Below, in pieces: positions 1-8,429 of a stretch of 64,000 bases of DNA. The first letter of the stretch is position 1. Each line of letters starts with the position of its first letter. The stretch is from Kribbella sp. NBC_01245. Its GTDB lineage: Bacteria; Actinomycetota; Actinomycetes; Propionibacteriales; Kribbellaceae. A program made the position numbers and the translations under genes. The DNA lies in contig NZ_CP108487.1 of the NCBI RefSeq assembly GCF_036226525.1, positions 3,596,001 to 3,660,000 of the forward strand, written 5' to 3'. The notes beneath the pieces were generated by a model. The model saw nothing but the letters and a program-made list of their open reading frames with translations. It was not told the DNA's origin and searched no databases.

Positions 1-821
1 TTCAAGGCTCCTTGCATCAGCGCCTTGACGAAGTTGCGCTGGAAGATCAGGAAGATCACCAACGAGGGCAGGATGATCAGCAGCGATCCGGCGCAGAGCA
101 GCACGATGTCGGTGCCGTACTGGCCCTGGAAGGCGCCCAGCCCGCCGGCCACGGTTCGCTTCGTCGGGTCGTCGACGAGGACGAGGGGCAGGAGGTACTG
201 GTTCCAGCTGGCGAGGAAGAAGAGCACGGCCAGCGCGGACCACGCGGAGGTGGCGAGTGGCAGGTGGATGCGGCGGAATGTCTGCCAGGCGTTGGCGCCG
301 TCGACCTTCGCGGCTTCGGTGAGCGCCGGCTCGGCGCCGAGGAAGTGCGCGCGCATCCAGAAGACGCCGAAGGGCATGAGCAGTCCGATGAGCGGCAGGA
401 CGATCGCCAGCCGCGTCCCGAGCAGTCCCATGCTTTGGAGGTTGTAGTACAGCGGGGTGATGAGTGCCTCGAACGGCAGGGTGAGCCCGACGAGCAGAAG
501 ACCGTAGATCGCCTTGCCGAAGGGCACGTGCAGCTGGGCGAGGGCGTAGCCCGCGGCGGTGGCCATGGCGACCGTGGCCGGGACGACGCCCAGCACGATG
601 AGCGTGCTCGAACCGAACAGGGCAAGGAAGTTCGCCGCGCTCCACGCGTCCACGAAGTTGTGCCAGTGCGGGTCGCTCGGCCAGGTGAGCCCCTGGGGCG
701 TGCTGCCCGGCGCCGCGAGCGCCGTGGTGAACATACTCAGCAGCGGCACGATCGCGAACAGCATCAGCGCGAGCAGGATGCCGGTGCGCGTGACGCGGTG
801 GGCGACCCCGGACGTCGTCAT
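1..821 (-). CDS. carbohydrate ABC transporter permease, MalG type (3' end outside window)
   Basis: Inner-membrane permease of a CUT1-type sugar importer. Translation from the ATG at 821 gives a hydrophobic N-terminal segment, further membrane segments and the EAA loop (EAAKVDGANAWQTF), which docks the cytoplasmic ATPase. About 273 codons are visible and the frame is still open at base 1. Only a few residues should be missing, because this family is usually 270-290 aa. Its ATG overlaps the stop of the upstream permease (ATGA), so the two are translationally coupled. It is the last visible gene of the hydrolase/SBP/permease/permease operon. No ATPase is seen, as is usual where a shared MsiK-type ATPase serves many importers. 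The substrate cannot be read from sequence. Confidence 0.9.
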   Translation of the reverse strand, partial: MTTSGVAHRVTRTGILLALMLFAIVPLLSMFTTALAAPGSTPQGLTWPSDPHWHNFVDAWSAANFLALFGSSTLIVLGVVPATVAMATAAGYALAQLHVPFGKAIYGLLLVGLTLPFEALITPLYYNLQSMGLLGTRLAIVLPLIGLLMPFGVFWMRAHFLGAEPALTEAAKVDGANAWQTFRRIHLPLATSAWSALAVLFFLASWNQYLLPLVLVDDPTKRTVAGGLGAFQGQYGTDIVLLCAGSLLIILPSLVIFLIFQRNFVKALMQGAL

Positions 822-1819
822 TTCTCCCTCCCTAGACGCTGGATCGGCCAGATGACCACCAGCACGAGGGCGGCCAGGAACACCGCGAGCGCCGAGGCCT
901 GGCCGACGTGCTGCTGCAGGAACGTCAGCCGGTAGATCTCCACGCCGGGCACCATCGTCTGGTAGCCGGGGCCGCCCTGCGTCGCGATCTGGATGACGTC
1001 GAAGCTCGCCAGCGCGGCGATGATCGTGAACGTCGTGCAGACGACGAGTTCCCGGCGCAGCCCGGGCAGCGTCACGGCGAAGAACTCGCTGATCCGCCCG
1101 GCGCCGTCCAGCCGGGCCGCCTCGTACAGCGCCGGATCGATCTTGCCGATGCCCGCGAGCAGCAGCACCGTGCAGAAGCCGAGCATGACCCAGACCCCGA
1201 TCACACCGACCGCGGGCAGAGCGAACGTGAAGTCACCGAGCCACGCCCGAGTGTGCTGATCGAGGCCGACCGCGCGCAGGACCTGGTTGACCAGACCGTC
1301 CGAGGAGTACATCCAGGTCCATGCGATGCCGGCCGCGACCAGTGGCAGCACCTGCGGGATGAACAGCACTACCCGGGCGGTGGTGCTGAACGCGCCAGGC
1401 CGGAGTTCGCGGATGAATGAGGCGGCGATGAGCCCGAGGCCGACCGGCAGGATGGTGTAGAAGACGACGAGGATGAATGCGTGCTCCACGGAGTGCAGCA
1501 GCTCGGGCTGGGTGAAGATCGCCTTCCAGTTGTCCAGCCCGGCCGGCGTCGCCGGGCCGATGCCGTCCCAGTCGTAGAACGAGTACTGAACGGACTGGAG
1601 CATCGGATACAGCACGAACACGGCGTACATGCCGAACCCCGGCGCAACCCAGAGCAGCGCGCTCCAGTGCCGTGCCCGCCGTGCGTTTCGGCGCGGTACG
1701 ACGGGTTGCGTTGCTGCTGACGCGCTCGATGGGGCCGTCATAGGCGAAGCATGCCGCTTCACCGGCGGGCTCGAGATGCTCGGCCCAGCATTACCTCCGG
1801 GCCGGTTCGCCGAGATCAT
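818..1819 (-). CDS. carbohydrate ABC transporter permease, MalF type
   Basis: First permease of the CUT1-type importer, 333 aa. A polar N-terminal tail of about 50 residues is followed by six predicted membrane segments. The EAA loop (YEAARLDGAGRISEFF) lies in the C-terminal half. The ATG at 1819 overlaps the stop of the binding-protein gene (ATGA), which supports this start. An internal ATG 26 codons later (MTAPSS) is a possible alternative and would shorten the tail. The pair with the downstream permease forms the membrane channel. Confidence 0.9.
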   Translation of the reverse strand: MISANRPGGNAGPSISSPPVKRHASPMTAPSSASAATQPVVPRRNARRARHWSALLWVAPGFGMYAVFVLYPMLQSVQYSFYDWDGIGPATPAGLDNWKAIFTQPELLHSVEHAFILVVFYTILPVGLGLIAASFIRELRPGAFSTTARVVLFIPQVLPLVAAGIAWTWMYSSDGLVNQVLRAVGLDQHTRAWLGDFTFALPAVGVIGVWVMLGFCTVLLLAGIGKIDPALYEAARLDGAGRISEFFAVTLPGLRRELVVCTTFTIIAALASFDVIQIATQGGPGYQTMVPGVEIYRLTFLQQHVGQASALAVFLAALVLVVIWPIQRLGREK

Positions 1820-3174
1820 TGCCCGAGGTCGCGCTTGTAGTCGGACTGCACCTTGGCCGCGTACGCCTCGGGCGTCGTCTTGCCGGCCAGCAGCAGCTGC
1901 GTTTGCGGGATGAGGCTGTTGACGTGGATCGAAGCCGTCGCATCAGCCATGAAGCCGACCAGCCCGTTGCTCTTCAGCAGGTCCTGGAACGCGCTGATGG
2001 TGGCGGCGACTGCCGACCCCTCTGGCGCGGTCGGAGCGGGGGCGCCCGACGGGCCCGCGGGCACGAGGCCGCCGAGGGTCACTGTGTCCTGCCGCGCCTC
2101 CGGGTTGGTCTGCACGAAGTCCAGGAACGCGGCCGCGACGTCGGCATGGGGCGACTTCGCCGGGATTCCCAGGTTGGCGGCGGCGGTCATCGCGTACGAC
2201 GGCCCACCGGCGTCGCCGGGCGGGAAGAGGAAGAACCCGAACTGGCCGGCTCCGGCCTTGTCCAGTCCTGGCGCCTGCCAGTTGCCGCTCGGGAAGAACA
2301 CGCCGTTGCCCTTGGCGAACTCGGCTGGTGCCCGGGTCTGGTCGATGCTGTTCACGTCGGCCGGCAGGTATCCCGCTTGTCCCCAGCGCTGCAGCGTCGT
2401 GGCGGCCTTCACCGTCGCCGCGTTGTCGATACTCGCGCCGGGCTTGGCGTAGTTCCAGTCCTGGACGGCTTGTGCCTCGTCGGCGTAGGACATCACCAGA
2501 TTCTGGAGTGGATAGACGCTGCCGCCGTCCTTGCCGTTGATCATGATCGGCTGCAGCCCGGCGTCCTTCGCCTTGGCGAGCAACTGCTCGAACTCGGCGA
2601 CGGTCGCCGGCGGCCGTGTCATGCCGATCCGCTGCGCGAGCGTCTTGTTGTAGTAGACCCCGGTCAGGCCGAACCCGGGGCCGGCAGCGTAGAGCGATCC
2701 CGTGCCGCGCTGCTTGCCGTCGGGCCCGACCCGGGTGGTGGCGAACTGCGACTGCGGCCACTTGTCCCATCCGTATGCCGTGGCGTACGGATCCAGGTTG
2801 GTCAGCAGGTGGTTCTTGATCAGGTTGCCGAACTGCGGCACGCGAACGAGGTCGGGCACGTTGCTCCCTGCGAGGATGTGCGCGATGTTCGTGGTCAGGG
2901 CGGCGTAGTCCTGGCTCTCCACCTTGACCGTAACGTTGCCGTACCTGGCGTGGAACAGCTTGCCGAGGGCGGTGAAGTACGGCACGTCGACGCCGCTGGT
3001 GACGAGCAGCTTCAGCGTGACGGGCTCGCTGCCGACTCCGGTGGCCACCGGCCTGGACGGCATCGGACCTGCTTCGGAGTTCCCGCCGGGTGCACAGGCG
3101 GCGAGGAGCAGTGCAGCGGCCGCGGCTACGGCGGCCACCGGGACGGTTCCGCGGTACTGGGTCAGCGATCGCAT
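1816..3174 (-). CDS. extracellular solute-binding lipoprotein of sugar ABC importer
   Basis: 452-aa family 1 (SBP_bac_1) binding protein. The N-terminus has a basic start, a hydrophobic stretch and a lipobox ending in LAAC, so the mature protein should be lipid-anchored outside the cell. The rest shows the mixed alpha/beta pattern of CUT1 binding proteins. It lies between the esterase gene, whose stop overlaps its start by 13 bp, and the MalF-type permease (ATGA overlap). The family binds mono- to oligosaccharides. The ligand is not predictable, but the linked esterase suggests an esterified glycoside or a small ester. Confidence 0.9.
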   Translation of the reverse strand: MRSLTQYRGTVPVAAVAAAAALLLAACAPGGNSEAGPMPSRPVATGVGSEPVTLKLLVTSGVDVPYFTALGKLFHARYGNVTVKVESQDYAALTTNIAHILAGSNVPDLVRVPQFGNLIKNHLLTNLDPYATAYGWDKWPQSQFATTRVGPDGKQRGTGSLYAAGPGFGLTGVYYNKTLAQRIGMTRPPATVAEFEQLLAKAKDAGLQPIMINGKDGGSVYPLQNLVMSYADEAQAVQDWNYAKPGASIDNAATVKAATTLQRWGQAGYLPADVNSIDQTRAPAEFAKGNGVFFPSGNWQAPGLDKAGAGQFGFFLFPPGDAGGPSYAMTAAANLGIPAKSPHADVAAAFLDFVQTNPEARQDTVTLGGLVPAGPSGAPAPTAPEGSAVAATISAFQDLLKSNGLVGFMADATASIHVNSLIPQTQLLLAGKTTPEAYAAKVQSDYKRDLGQ

Positions 3175-4178
3175 GAGAACTCCTTCGAAGGCTGGATGGG
3201 GTGGCTGGACTGGAAGGCGCGGCGGACGGCGTCGCCGGCCACGCCGACGGCGTGATGCGCGTCGGTCATGACGGTGAACATCTCGAAGAAGCCATGGATC
3301 TGGCCTGCGTACTCGTCCAGCTCGACCGGTACGCCGGCCGTCTTCAGGCGCCGCGCGTAGTCCTCGGCCTCGCCGCGGAGGAAGTCGTGTTCGGCAGTGA
3401 TGATCGCCGCGGGCGCGACGCCGCCCACAGATTCGGCGTGGAGCGGGGACGCGTACGACGCCTTGCGGGCCGCTGGGTCGGGAACGTAGGTCTCCCAGAT
3501 GTGCTTGAGCCGCCGGTAGCTGTTCGAGCCGAAGCCTGGCCGGCCCGCGAAGCGCGCATATCGCTGCTGGAACGCGACCTTGTAGTCGGTGCCCTCGGTG
3601 CTGTCGAGCACCGGGTAGACGAGCAGCTGGGCCGCCAGCTCGACGCCTTCATCGCGCGCCTTGAGCGCCGCCGCCGCGGCTAGATTGCCGCCCGAGCTGT
3701 CGCCACCGACGGCCACGCTGCCGAAGTTGCGCCGTGCCCACGTTATGGCGGTCCAAGCGTCGTCGAAGCCGGCCGGGAAGGGATGTTCGGGCGCGAGCCG
3801 GTAGTCGATCGACAAGACCGCGCAGGCGGCCCGGTTCGCCAGAGCGCGGGCGACACCGTCGGCGGTGTCGAGGTCGCCGTGCATCCAGCCGCCGCCGTGA
3901 GCCCAGACCAGCACCTCTCGTTCCGCGCCGGTGGGCCGGTAGAGCCGGCCCGGCACGCCGTCCGCATCGATCGGCTCGACGGAGGCCACCGACGAGGGCT
4001 CGCCGGTCACTGCCAGGACCTTCTCGCGCGCGTCCGCCCGCACGGTCGCGATGTCGGCGCTCCACGGGTCGGGCGATGAGCCTGAGCTGTCCAGGAATGC
4101 CTGGACCTGCTCGTGCGGCCGTGGCGGAGTGTCCCCATCGCGGATGACCGGGGATTCCCGCCGGAACGCTGCGCTCAT
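3162..4178 (-). CDS. alpha/beta hydrolase, hormone-sensitive-lipase type esterase
   Basis: 338-aa cytoplasmic carboxylesterase of the HSL family. The oxyanion motif HGGGW lies near residues 94-98, the nucleophile elbow GGDSSGG near 158-164 (Ser161), and the C-terminal part holds the acid (EHDFLRGE) and the histidine (QIHGFF). I chose the ATG at 4178 because AGAGGA sits about 9 bases upstream. A longer frame to 4289 would run through the TetR operators. Its 3' end overlaps the binding-protein gene, so it is the first gene of the importer operon. It probably cleaves an imported acetyl or acyl ester. It is divergent from the TetR gene and probably controlled by it. Confidence 0.88.
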   Translation of the reverse strand: MSAAFRRESPVIRDGDTPPRPHEQVQAFLDSSGSSPDPWSADIATVRADAREKVLAVTGEPSSVASVEPIDADGVPGRLYRPTGAEREVLVWAHGGGWMHGDLDTADGVARALANRAACAVLSIDYRLAPEHPFPAGFDDAWTAITWARRNFGSVAVGGDSSGGNLAAAAALKARDEGVELAAQLLVYPVLDSTEGTDYKVAFQQRYARFAGRPGFGSNSYRRLKHIWETYVPDPAARKASYASPLHAESVGGVAPAAIITAEHDFLRGEAEDYARRLKTAGVPVELDEYAGQIHGFFEMFTVMTDAHHAVGVAGDAVRRAFQSSHPIQPSKEFSCDR

Positions 4179-4206
4179 CGGATCCGTCCTCTCGTTGCCA
4201 CCATTC

Positions 4207-4254
4207 CAGACTGAGTACTCAGTCTGTTTTGCAAAAGCTACCGAGTACTCAGTC
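4207..4254. promoter_or_regulatory. tandem palindromic operator for the adjacent TetR regulator
   Basis: The gap between the divergent esterase and TetR genes holds a perfect 20-bp palindrome at 4207-4226 with core CTGAGTACTCAG. A second copy of the core, CGAGTACTCAGT, is centred 30 bp further on, about three helical turns. The second copy is symmetric only in GAGTACTC plus part of the flanks. Paired palindromes in the shared promoter of a TetR gene and its divergent neighbour are the classic autorepressor arrangement. That TetR binds here is an inference from position and symmetry. Confidence 0.75.
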
Positions 4255-4306
4255 AGTTGTCTATGCTTGGCCGCGACCGTCTCGGCCACTGCGAGGGAGA
4301 TCGACC

Positions 4307-4933
4307 GTGCCCGCTACCCAGAAGCCCAAGACCTCGTCGGCCAAGGGCCTCGAGACGCGGGAGCGCATCGTCGACGTCGCCGTGCGATTCATCGCCCGCA
4401 ATGGGGCGCGCGGCACGAGCCTCGCCGACATCGCGGCCGAGGCGGGCGTGTCACAGACCGGGTTGCTGTACCACTTCGGCAGCAAGGAGGCACTGCTCAA
4501 CGCCGTCCTGGACCGCCACCTGGCCTTCACCGAGGAGTGGCTGTGGGGCGACGGACCCGACCCCGGCGTCAAGATCGTGGACATCATCGCCAGGCACATG
4601 GCCAGCTGGCCGAGCCAGCACGACGACAAGGTGTACAGCCTGCTCGGCATGAACACCGTCGTGCTCGGGGAGAACGTCAGCCCCGATACCGACCTCCACC
4701 CGCGCCTGGTCGAGGGCTACCGGACGACGATCGACCGCGTGACGGAGACCCTGCGGTCCGCACAACAACGCGGCGAGATGCGCGACGACGTCGACCCGCA
4801 GCTCAAGGCGATGGAGATCATCGCGTTCTGCTACGGCCTGGAGGCCGCGTGGTTGGTGAACCCGACGATCCCGGTCGCCGACGCAGCCGCCCAGTGGGCA
4901 GCGCAGCAGACCACGCAGATGACGACGTCCTGA
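4307..4933 (+). CDS. TetR family transcriptional regulator
   Basis: 208-aa regulator. The N-terminal helix-turn-helix is clear (SLADIAAEAGVSQTGLLYHF, about residues 40-60) and a helical C-terminal ligand domain follows. I start at the GTG at 4307, which has GCGAGGGAGA just upstream. Starts further 5' would translate the operator region. It is transcribed divergently from the esterase/importer operon across two palindromes, so it most likely represses that operon and itself until an effector, perhaps an ester or its hydrolysis product, is bound. Confidence 0.88.
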   Translation: MPATQKPKTSSAKGLETRERIVDVAVRFIARNGARGTSLADIAAEAGVSQTGLLYHFGSKEALLNAVLDRHLAFTEEWLWGDGPDPGVKIVDIIARHMASWPSQHDDKVYSLLGMNTVVLGENVSPDTDLHPRLVEGYRTTIDRVTETLRSAQQRGEMRDDVDPQLKAMEIIAFCYGLEAAWLVNPTIPVADAAAQWAAQQTTQMTTS

Positions 4934-4968
4934 CGACACGCCTCCCGGGAGTCGCATCGGCAAGTAAC

Positions 4969-5550
4969 GTGAGCCTCGATGTGACATCGAACGTCCTCAG
5001 TACCGAGCTAACGTTTGAGCCTCGCCGGCACGTGGTCTTTCTCAGTCGCCTGGGCGCTAGCGCCGCGACTAGCCTGTTGATCGGACTTCTAGCTACCGGC
5101 ATAGGAACCGGGGCGGCGTTCGTTGTGGTGAGGGCGCTCGCTGCGACCGAGGCTGACGCGCGAGGAGATATGTCTCGGCTATTGGAGTTCTCGGCCCGCT
5201 CCACTCTTGTTGTTGTGGCAGTGGGTGTTGCTGGATTTGCGCTGACATGGCTAACACGACATGCCTTAGCTGCGCTGCTCATCATCGCAGCATGGTGCGC
5301 TTTCGTGGAGCTGCCAGTAGCTCAACTGTCAGCCCTAACTTTCCTTCGGCCGTGGACGTTCGCTTCAAACTTCGGAGCATTGGCCTACGGTCGTGGTAGT
5401 TACGAGTCGATGTCGTGCGATCCAGTCGGTGGTTGCGTCACGAATTTTCTGACTTTTTCTGTTATGCACGCAATACTGCTATTTACGGTGCTCCCGCTAG
5501 TACTCGTTGCAGTGGCCGGCGTGCGGTTCCGCCGACGTGACGTGTTCTAG
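4969..5550 (+). pseudogene. N-terminally truncated ABC-2 type permease remnant
   Basis: The longest plausible reading (GTG 4969 or 4981) gives about 190 aa with four hydrophobic segments. It opens with ELTFEPRRHVVFLSR, which corresponds to the middle of typical actinobacterial ABC-2 permeases (a T-L-x-x-x-P-R-R motif followed by TM3). The first third of the protein, with two TM segments and the large extracellular loop, is missing. No convincing ribosome binding site precedes it, and no partner ATPase is adjacent. Base composition is visibly less GC-rich than the TetR gene before it. I read it as a decayed fragment at the edge of an inserted island. It could also be a small uncharacterised membrane protein. 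Confidence 0.55.
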
Positions 5551-5564
5551 ACGTTCTCGGGAAC

Positions 5565-6065
5565 TCAACCGATGGCGGCGTCTAGCATGTCGCCGCGAAG
5601 CGTATTGCCAGACTCGTCGATCAGTTCGGCCCGTACAGCGGGACCGAACTGCTCTCGCGACCATGCAAAGATCGCAACGCCACTCTCGACGCGCTCTCGC
5701 ATCTGCCGGTCATCGCGATCGAATAGCGCTACTTCCGCTGCGTTGCCGTCGGCGACCCACCCAGCAAAGACGATCAGCTCGCCAGCTGTAAATCCTCCGT
5801 AGTTGGACCACACCGTCGATCGATCGCGTGAAGCATCAGCCACACCGACGTACGAGCCTTCCGCCCGCCAGGTATCCACTGTGTTAAAGGAAAACAGGCC
5901 GCGCATTGGCACACACCTCTGCGCGGCCTTCTGTAGATATCCATCACACTCGACGGCAATGAGTTGCCTCTCGTGTTTCGATACTGTGCGCCGGATGACA
6001 ACAGTGTCCGGATCGATACGCCGCTGGCGGCGAAGCTCTTTCAGTACTGCCTGATGGGTATCCAT
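5565..6065 (-). CDS. hypothetical protein
   Basis: 166-aa soluble protein of unknown function. The start at 6065 has a strong AGGAGG about 8 bases upstream, so it is probably expressed. It has an arginine/lysine-rich N-terminus, no signal peptide and no membrane segment. A central part is rich in Trp, Tyr and Gly. I do not recognise a family. Composition is more AT-rich than neighbouring operons, and it sits between a truncated permease and a resolvase, consistent with acquired DNA. Confidence 0.6.
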   Translation of the reverse strand: MDTHQAVLKELRRQRRIDPDTVVIRRTVSKHERQLIAVECDGYLQKAAQRCVPMRGLFSFNTVDTWRAEGSYVGVADASRDRSTVWSNYGGFTAGELIVFAGWVADGNAAEVALFDRDDRQMRERVESGVAIFAWSREQFGPAVRAELIDESGNTLRGDMLDAAIG

Positions 6066-6503
6066 AACGCGCGCCTCCTATGCGGCCCTTTGGCAACGCT
6101 ACGCCTGTTATGGTCGGCATCGATCAGGGATTCCCCTGGTCTTGCCTGGATTCCCTGGCTCATGTCCATGACTCGGCCGTTGGCCGTCCGGCACATCTGG
6201 AACACCGTGGACCAGTCGACAGTCGCAGTGCTCTGCTGCCTCCCGCTGCGGTGAGGCCAGTTCGACCGCAGCCTGATCTGAGGCGGCCCAGCAACCACAT
6301 GCGAGCCTCAGGCACGTCGTCAGCTGTCCCCGACGCGTTCGCGATCTCACCACCTAACGCCGCAGCGCACCCTTACCGCCATGAAACGCCCACAGAACGC
6401 CGCCACATAGCGTCGTGAACGACAGCGCCGCCGTTCCGGAAGTCGTCCCACAAATGATGTTTCAAAAAGCAGTCACAGAGCTGACTTCCGGCACGGTGAC
6501 GGC
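6066..6503. other. 438-bp stretch without a supportable gene
   Basis: Short frames exist on the minus strand (for example ending at 6041 and 6108), but none has a good ribosome binding site, a consistent codon bias or a recognisable product. The last 90 bases before the resolvase are comparatively AT-rich. They could contain the resolvase promoter or a recombination (res-like) site, but I could not define sub-site repeats by eye. Confidence 0.4.
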
Positions 6504-7118
6504 ATGGCCATCCCTCACAACCACCCGGCCGGACTCGACCTCGGCTACGCCCGAGTCTCCACCACCGAACAAAGCCTCGAACGGCAACTCGACGCACTCT
6601 CCGCCGCAGGCATCCCGGTCGAGCGGATCTACACCGACAAGAAGACCGGCACCACCATCGACCGCCGCGGCCTGACCGAGGCCCTCGGCTACGCCCGCGC
6701 CGGCGACACCATCGTGGTGCACACCCTGGACCGGCTCGGCCGCAACCTGCGCGAAGTCCTCAACCTCGTCCACGACCTCGCCGGACGAGGCATCGGCGTC
6801 CGGTCGCTGGCCGATCCGCTACCGATCAACACCACCGACGACGGCATGGGCCGGATCGCGTTCCTGCTGCTGGCGCTGTTCGCCGAGATGGAACGCACCT
6901 TCACCGCCGAACGCGCCGCCCACGCCCGCGCCGTCGCCGAAGCCAAGAACCGGCGCGTCGGCCGCCCGATCGCCCACCCCGCCGACAAGGTCGAATACGC
7001 CCGCCTCCTCAAAGCCAAAGGCCACAGCCTCGGGCAGATCACCGCCAAGACCGGCACCCCCAAGACGTCGCTGCACCGCTACCTCGCGGCCGCGGCGACC
7101 GGGGACCGTGCCCGGTGA
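6504..7118 (+). CDS. serine recombinase, Tn3-type resolvase/invertase
   Basis: 204-aa small serine recombinase. The catalytic domain starts with [10 protein letters not shown], with nucleophile Ser19, followed by the [10 protein letters not shown] arginine motif and the long dimerisation helix after the [11 protein letters not shown] stretch. The C-terminus carries a short helix-turn-helix ([22 protein letters not shown]) for site binding. Length and order match Tn3-family resolvases, which resolve cointegrates at a res site. It appears intact, unlike the transposase remnant 1 kb away. A GTG eight bases upstream is not in frame, so ATG 6504 is kept. Confidence 0.9.
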   Translation: MAIPHNHPAGLDLGYARVSTTEQSLERQLDALSAAGIPVERIYTDKKTGTTIDRRGLTEALGYARAGDTIVVHTLDRLGRNLREVLNLVHDLAGRGIGVRSLADPLPINTTDDGMGRIAFLLLALFAEMERTFTAERAAHARAVAEAKNRRVGRPIAHPADKVEYARLLKAKGHSLGQITAKTGTPKTSLHRYLAAAATGDRAR

Positions 7119-7271
7119 ACACGAACAGCGGCTCGCTCGACCAGGCCGGACGGCCCAAACCCAACCGATCGGAGTCCAGCCACGCCACCCGGCAGCGAAG
7201 TCAGGTCAGCCGGACAAGCCCCAGCGATCGCGGTCGCGCCGTGGCGCGACGTACTCCCGCCTGGTCGCGCT

Positions 7272-7763
7272 GTGGCTGACGAGGAGGAGGGCGTCGAGTT
7301 ACGCCGCACGACCGACGGGAAAGGCGACGGGGTTGTGGCCACCCACCCGTTCGCGGCCGGCGAGACCGTCATGGTCGGCTTCCTGGTCGGGCCGCTGACG
7401 GGCAACGACGCGCACGCGACGCAGATGGGTCCCGGCCGCTGGGCCCGCCACGGCGGCCTCGGACCGAAGGTCAACCACTCCTGCGACCCCAACTGCGGTA
7501 TCCGCCTCAACGACGGGCACGCCTTCGACATCGTCGCCCGCCAGCCGATCCGCGCCGGGCAGGAACTGACGTTCGACTACGCCATGCGCAACTACACGAT
7601 CGACCACTTCCCGGCCGCGTGCCTGTGCGGTGCCGCGCGCTGCCGCGGCACAGTCACCGGCTGGAAGGACCTGCCCGCCGCACGCAAGGCCGACTACGGC
7701 GAACTTGTCGCGCCCTACCTACGCACGATCGACGACCAGACCCAGCAACCCGCCAACGGCTGA
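7272..7763 (+). CDS. SET domain protein-lysine methyltransferase
   Basis: 163-aa stand-alone SET domain protein. Seen directly are an N-terminal GKGDGVVA motif (about residues 17-24), NHSCDPNC (68-75, the knot-forming NHS motif), AGQELTFDY (95-103, catalytic Tyr), and a post-SET CLCGAARCRG (117-126) that resembles the zinc-binding cysteines of eukaryotic enzymes. The family transfers methyl from SAM to protein lysines. Targets of bacterial members are mostly unknown. The start is a GTG with only a weak ribosome binding site. It follows the resolvase by 153 bp inside the decayed Tn3 island, so it may be transposon cargo. Confidence 0.82.
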   Translation: MADEEEGVELRRTTDGKGDGVVATHPFAAGETVMVGFLVGPLTGNDAHATQMGPGRWARHGGLGPKVNHSCDPNCGIRLNDGHAFDIVARQPIRAGQELTFDYAMRNYTIDHFPAACLCGAARCRGTVTGWKDLPAARKADYGELVAPYLRTIDDQTQQPANG

Positions 7764-7844
7764 CCGCGAGGGAGCGTCTCCAGGTCTGCCGGTTGCCGTT
7801 GCAATTGTCCACGGCCAGGCCCGTGAGGGGACCGCCGAACAGGC

Positions 7845-8104
7845 TTAACGGGACTTTCCCGCGTGTTGGTCCTCACGGGCCTCATAGGCATCCCGGGACT
7901 GGTCAGACAGGTCAGCGCGGGAAGCCATGACCACGTCCCTCACCCGGGCGGTGGCCTCGGGTCCGTCGGGGTCACCGCCCGCGGTAGTGATCTCCGCGGG
8001 CGGATCTCGGCGCTGACGGCTTCAACAGAGCCGATCCATTCGGCGAACGCTGCCGCGACATCACCTACCGCGGCGTCGAGGCGGGCGTTACCGGTGTTCG
8101 GCAT
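7845..8104 (-). pseudogene. small frameshifted gene downstream of transposase remnant
   Basis: An ATG at 8104 is preceded by an excellent GAAGGAGA. It opens a helical reading (MPNTGNARLDAAVGDVAAA) that in the original frame ends after 54 aa at 7940. From about base 7995 good coding sequence continues in another frame (PAEITTAGGDPDGPEATA and on) to a TAA at 7845-7847. Loss of a single base best explains this. The restored protein would be about 85 aa, mostly helical, of unknown function. It overlaps the transposase 3' end, as accessory genes of transposons often do. Confidence 0.5.
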
Positions 8105-8420
8105 GGCTGTCTCCTTCGAGGTCGACGTGATGGGTCGGGGCACGCAGCGGCCGGTAGCCGTCGGCGTCGAGCTTGGCCAGCTCGCCGTCGACGTCGACCG
8201 AGTGGGTGCCGTAGAAGTTGACGTTCTCGTAGTGGCTGGGCCAGATGTGGGCCAGCACTTCGTCGTCGATGTGCCGACCGGCGCGGCGTAGTGCGGCGAT
8301 CGACAGTCCGTAGTACTCGGTGGTCCAGGTGACGATCGCGTTGGTGGCCAGGGTCCGCAGCACGACCGAGCCCGGGTCGCCGATCCGGTGGCAGTGCAGC
8401 GGCTGCGCCGACGAAGGAGT
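8088..8420 (-). mobile_element. tnpA: 3' fragment of a Tn3-family transposase gene
   Basis: The last 105 or so codons match the C-terminus of Tn3-family transposases: TNAIVTWTTEYYGLSIAAL, the helix RRAGRHIDDEVLAHIWP, then YENVNFYGTHSVDV and DGYRPLR. The full enzyme is about 1,000 aa, so the catalytic DDE core is gone. Upstream of about 8400 the homology stops, and another broken gene on the opposite strand begins. With the intact resolvase at 6504 this marks a dead Tn3-type transposon. I could not identify terminal inverted repeats. Confidence 0.75.
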
Positions 8421-8429
8421 GATCAGCAA

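Noticed and set aside
1819-3255. 478-codon open frame on the plus strand opposite the solute-binding protein
   Set aside because: Arginine/glycine-rich by-product of GC-biased third positions in the real minus-strand gene; no signal, domain or ribosome binding site.
6041-6298. 85-codon minus-strand frame upstream of the hypothetical gene at 5565
   Set aside because: It overlaps that gene's strong ribosome binding site and start, lacks its own, and resembles no family.
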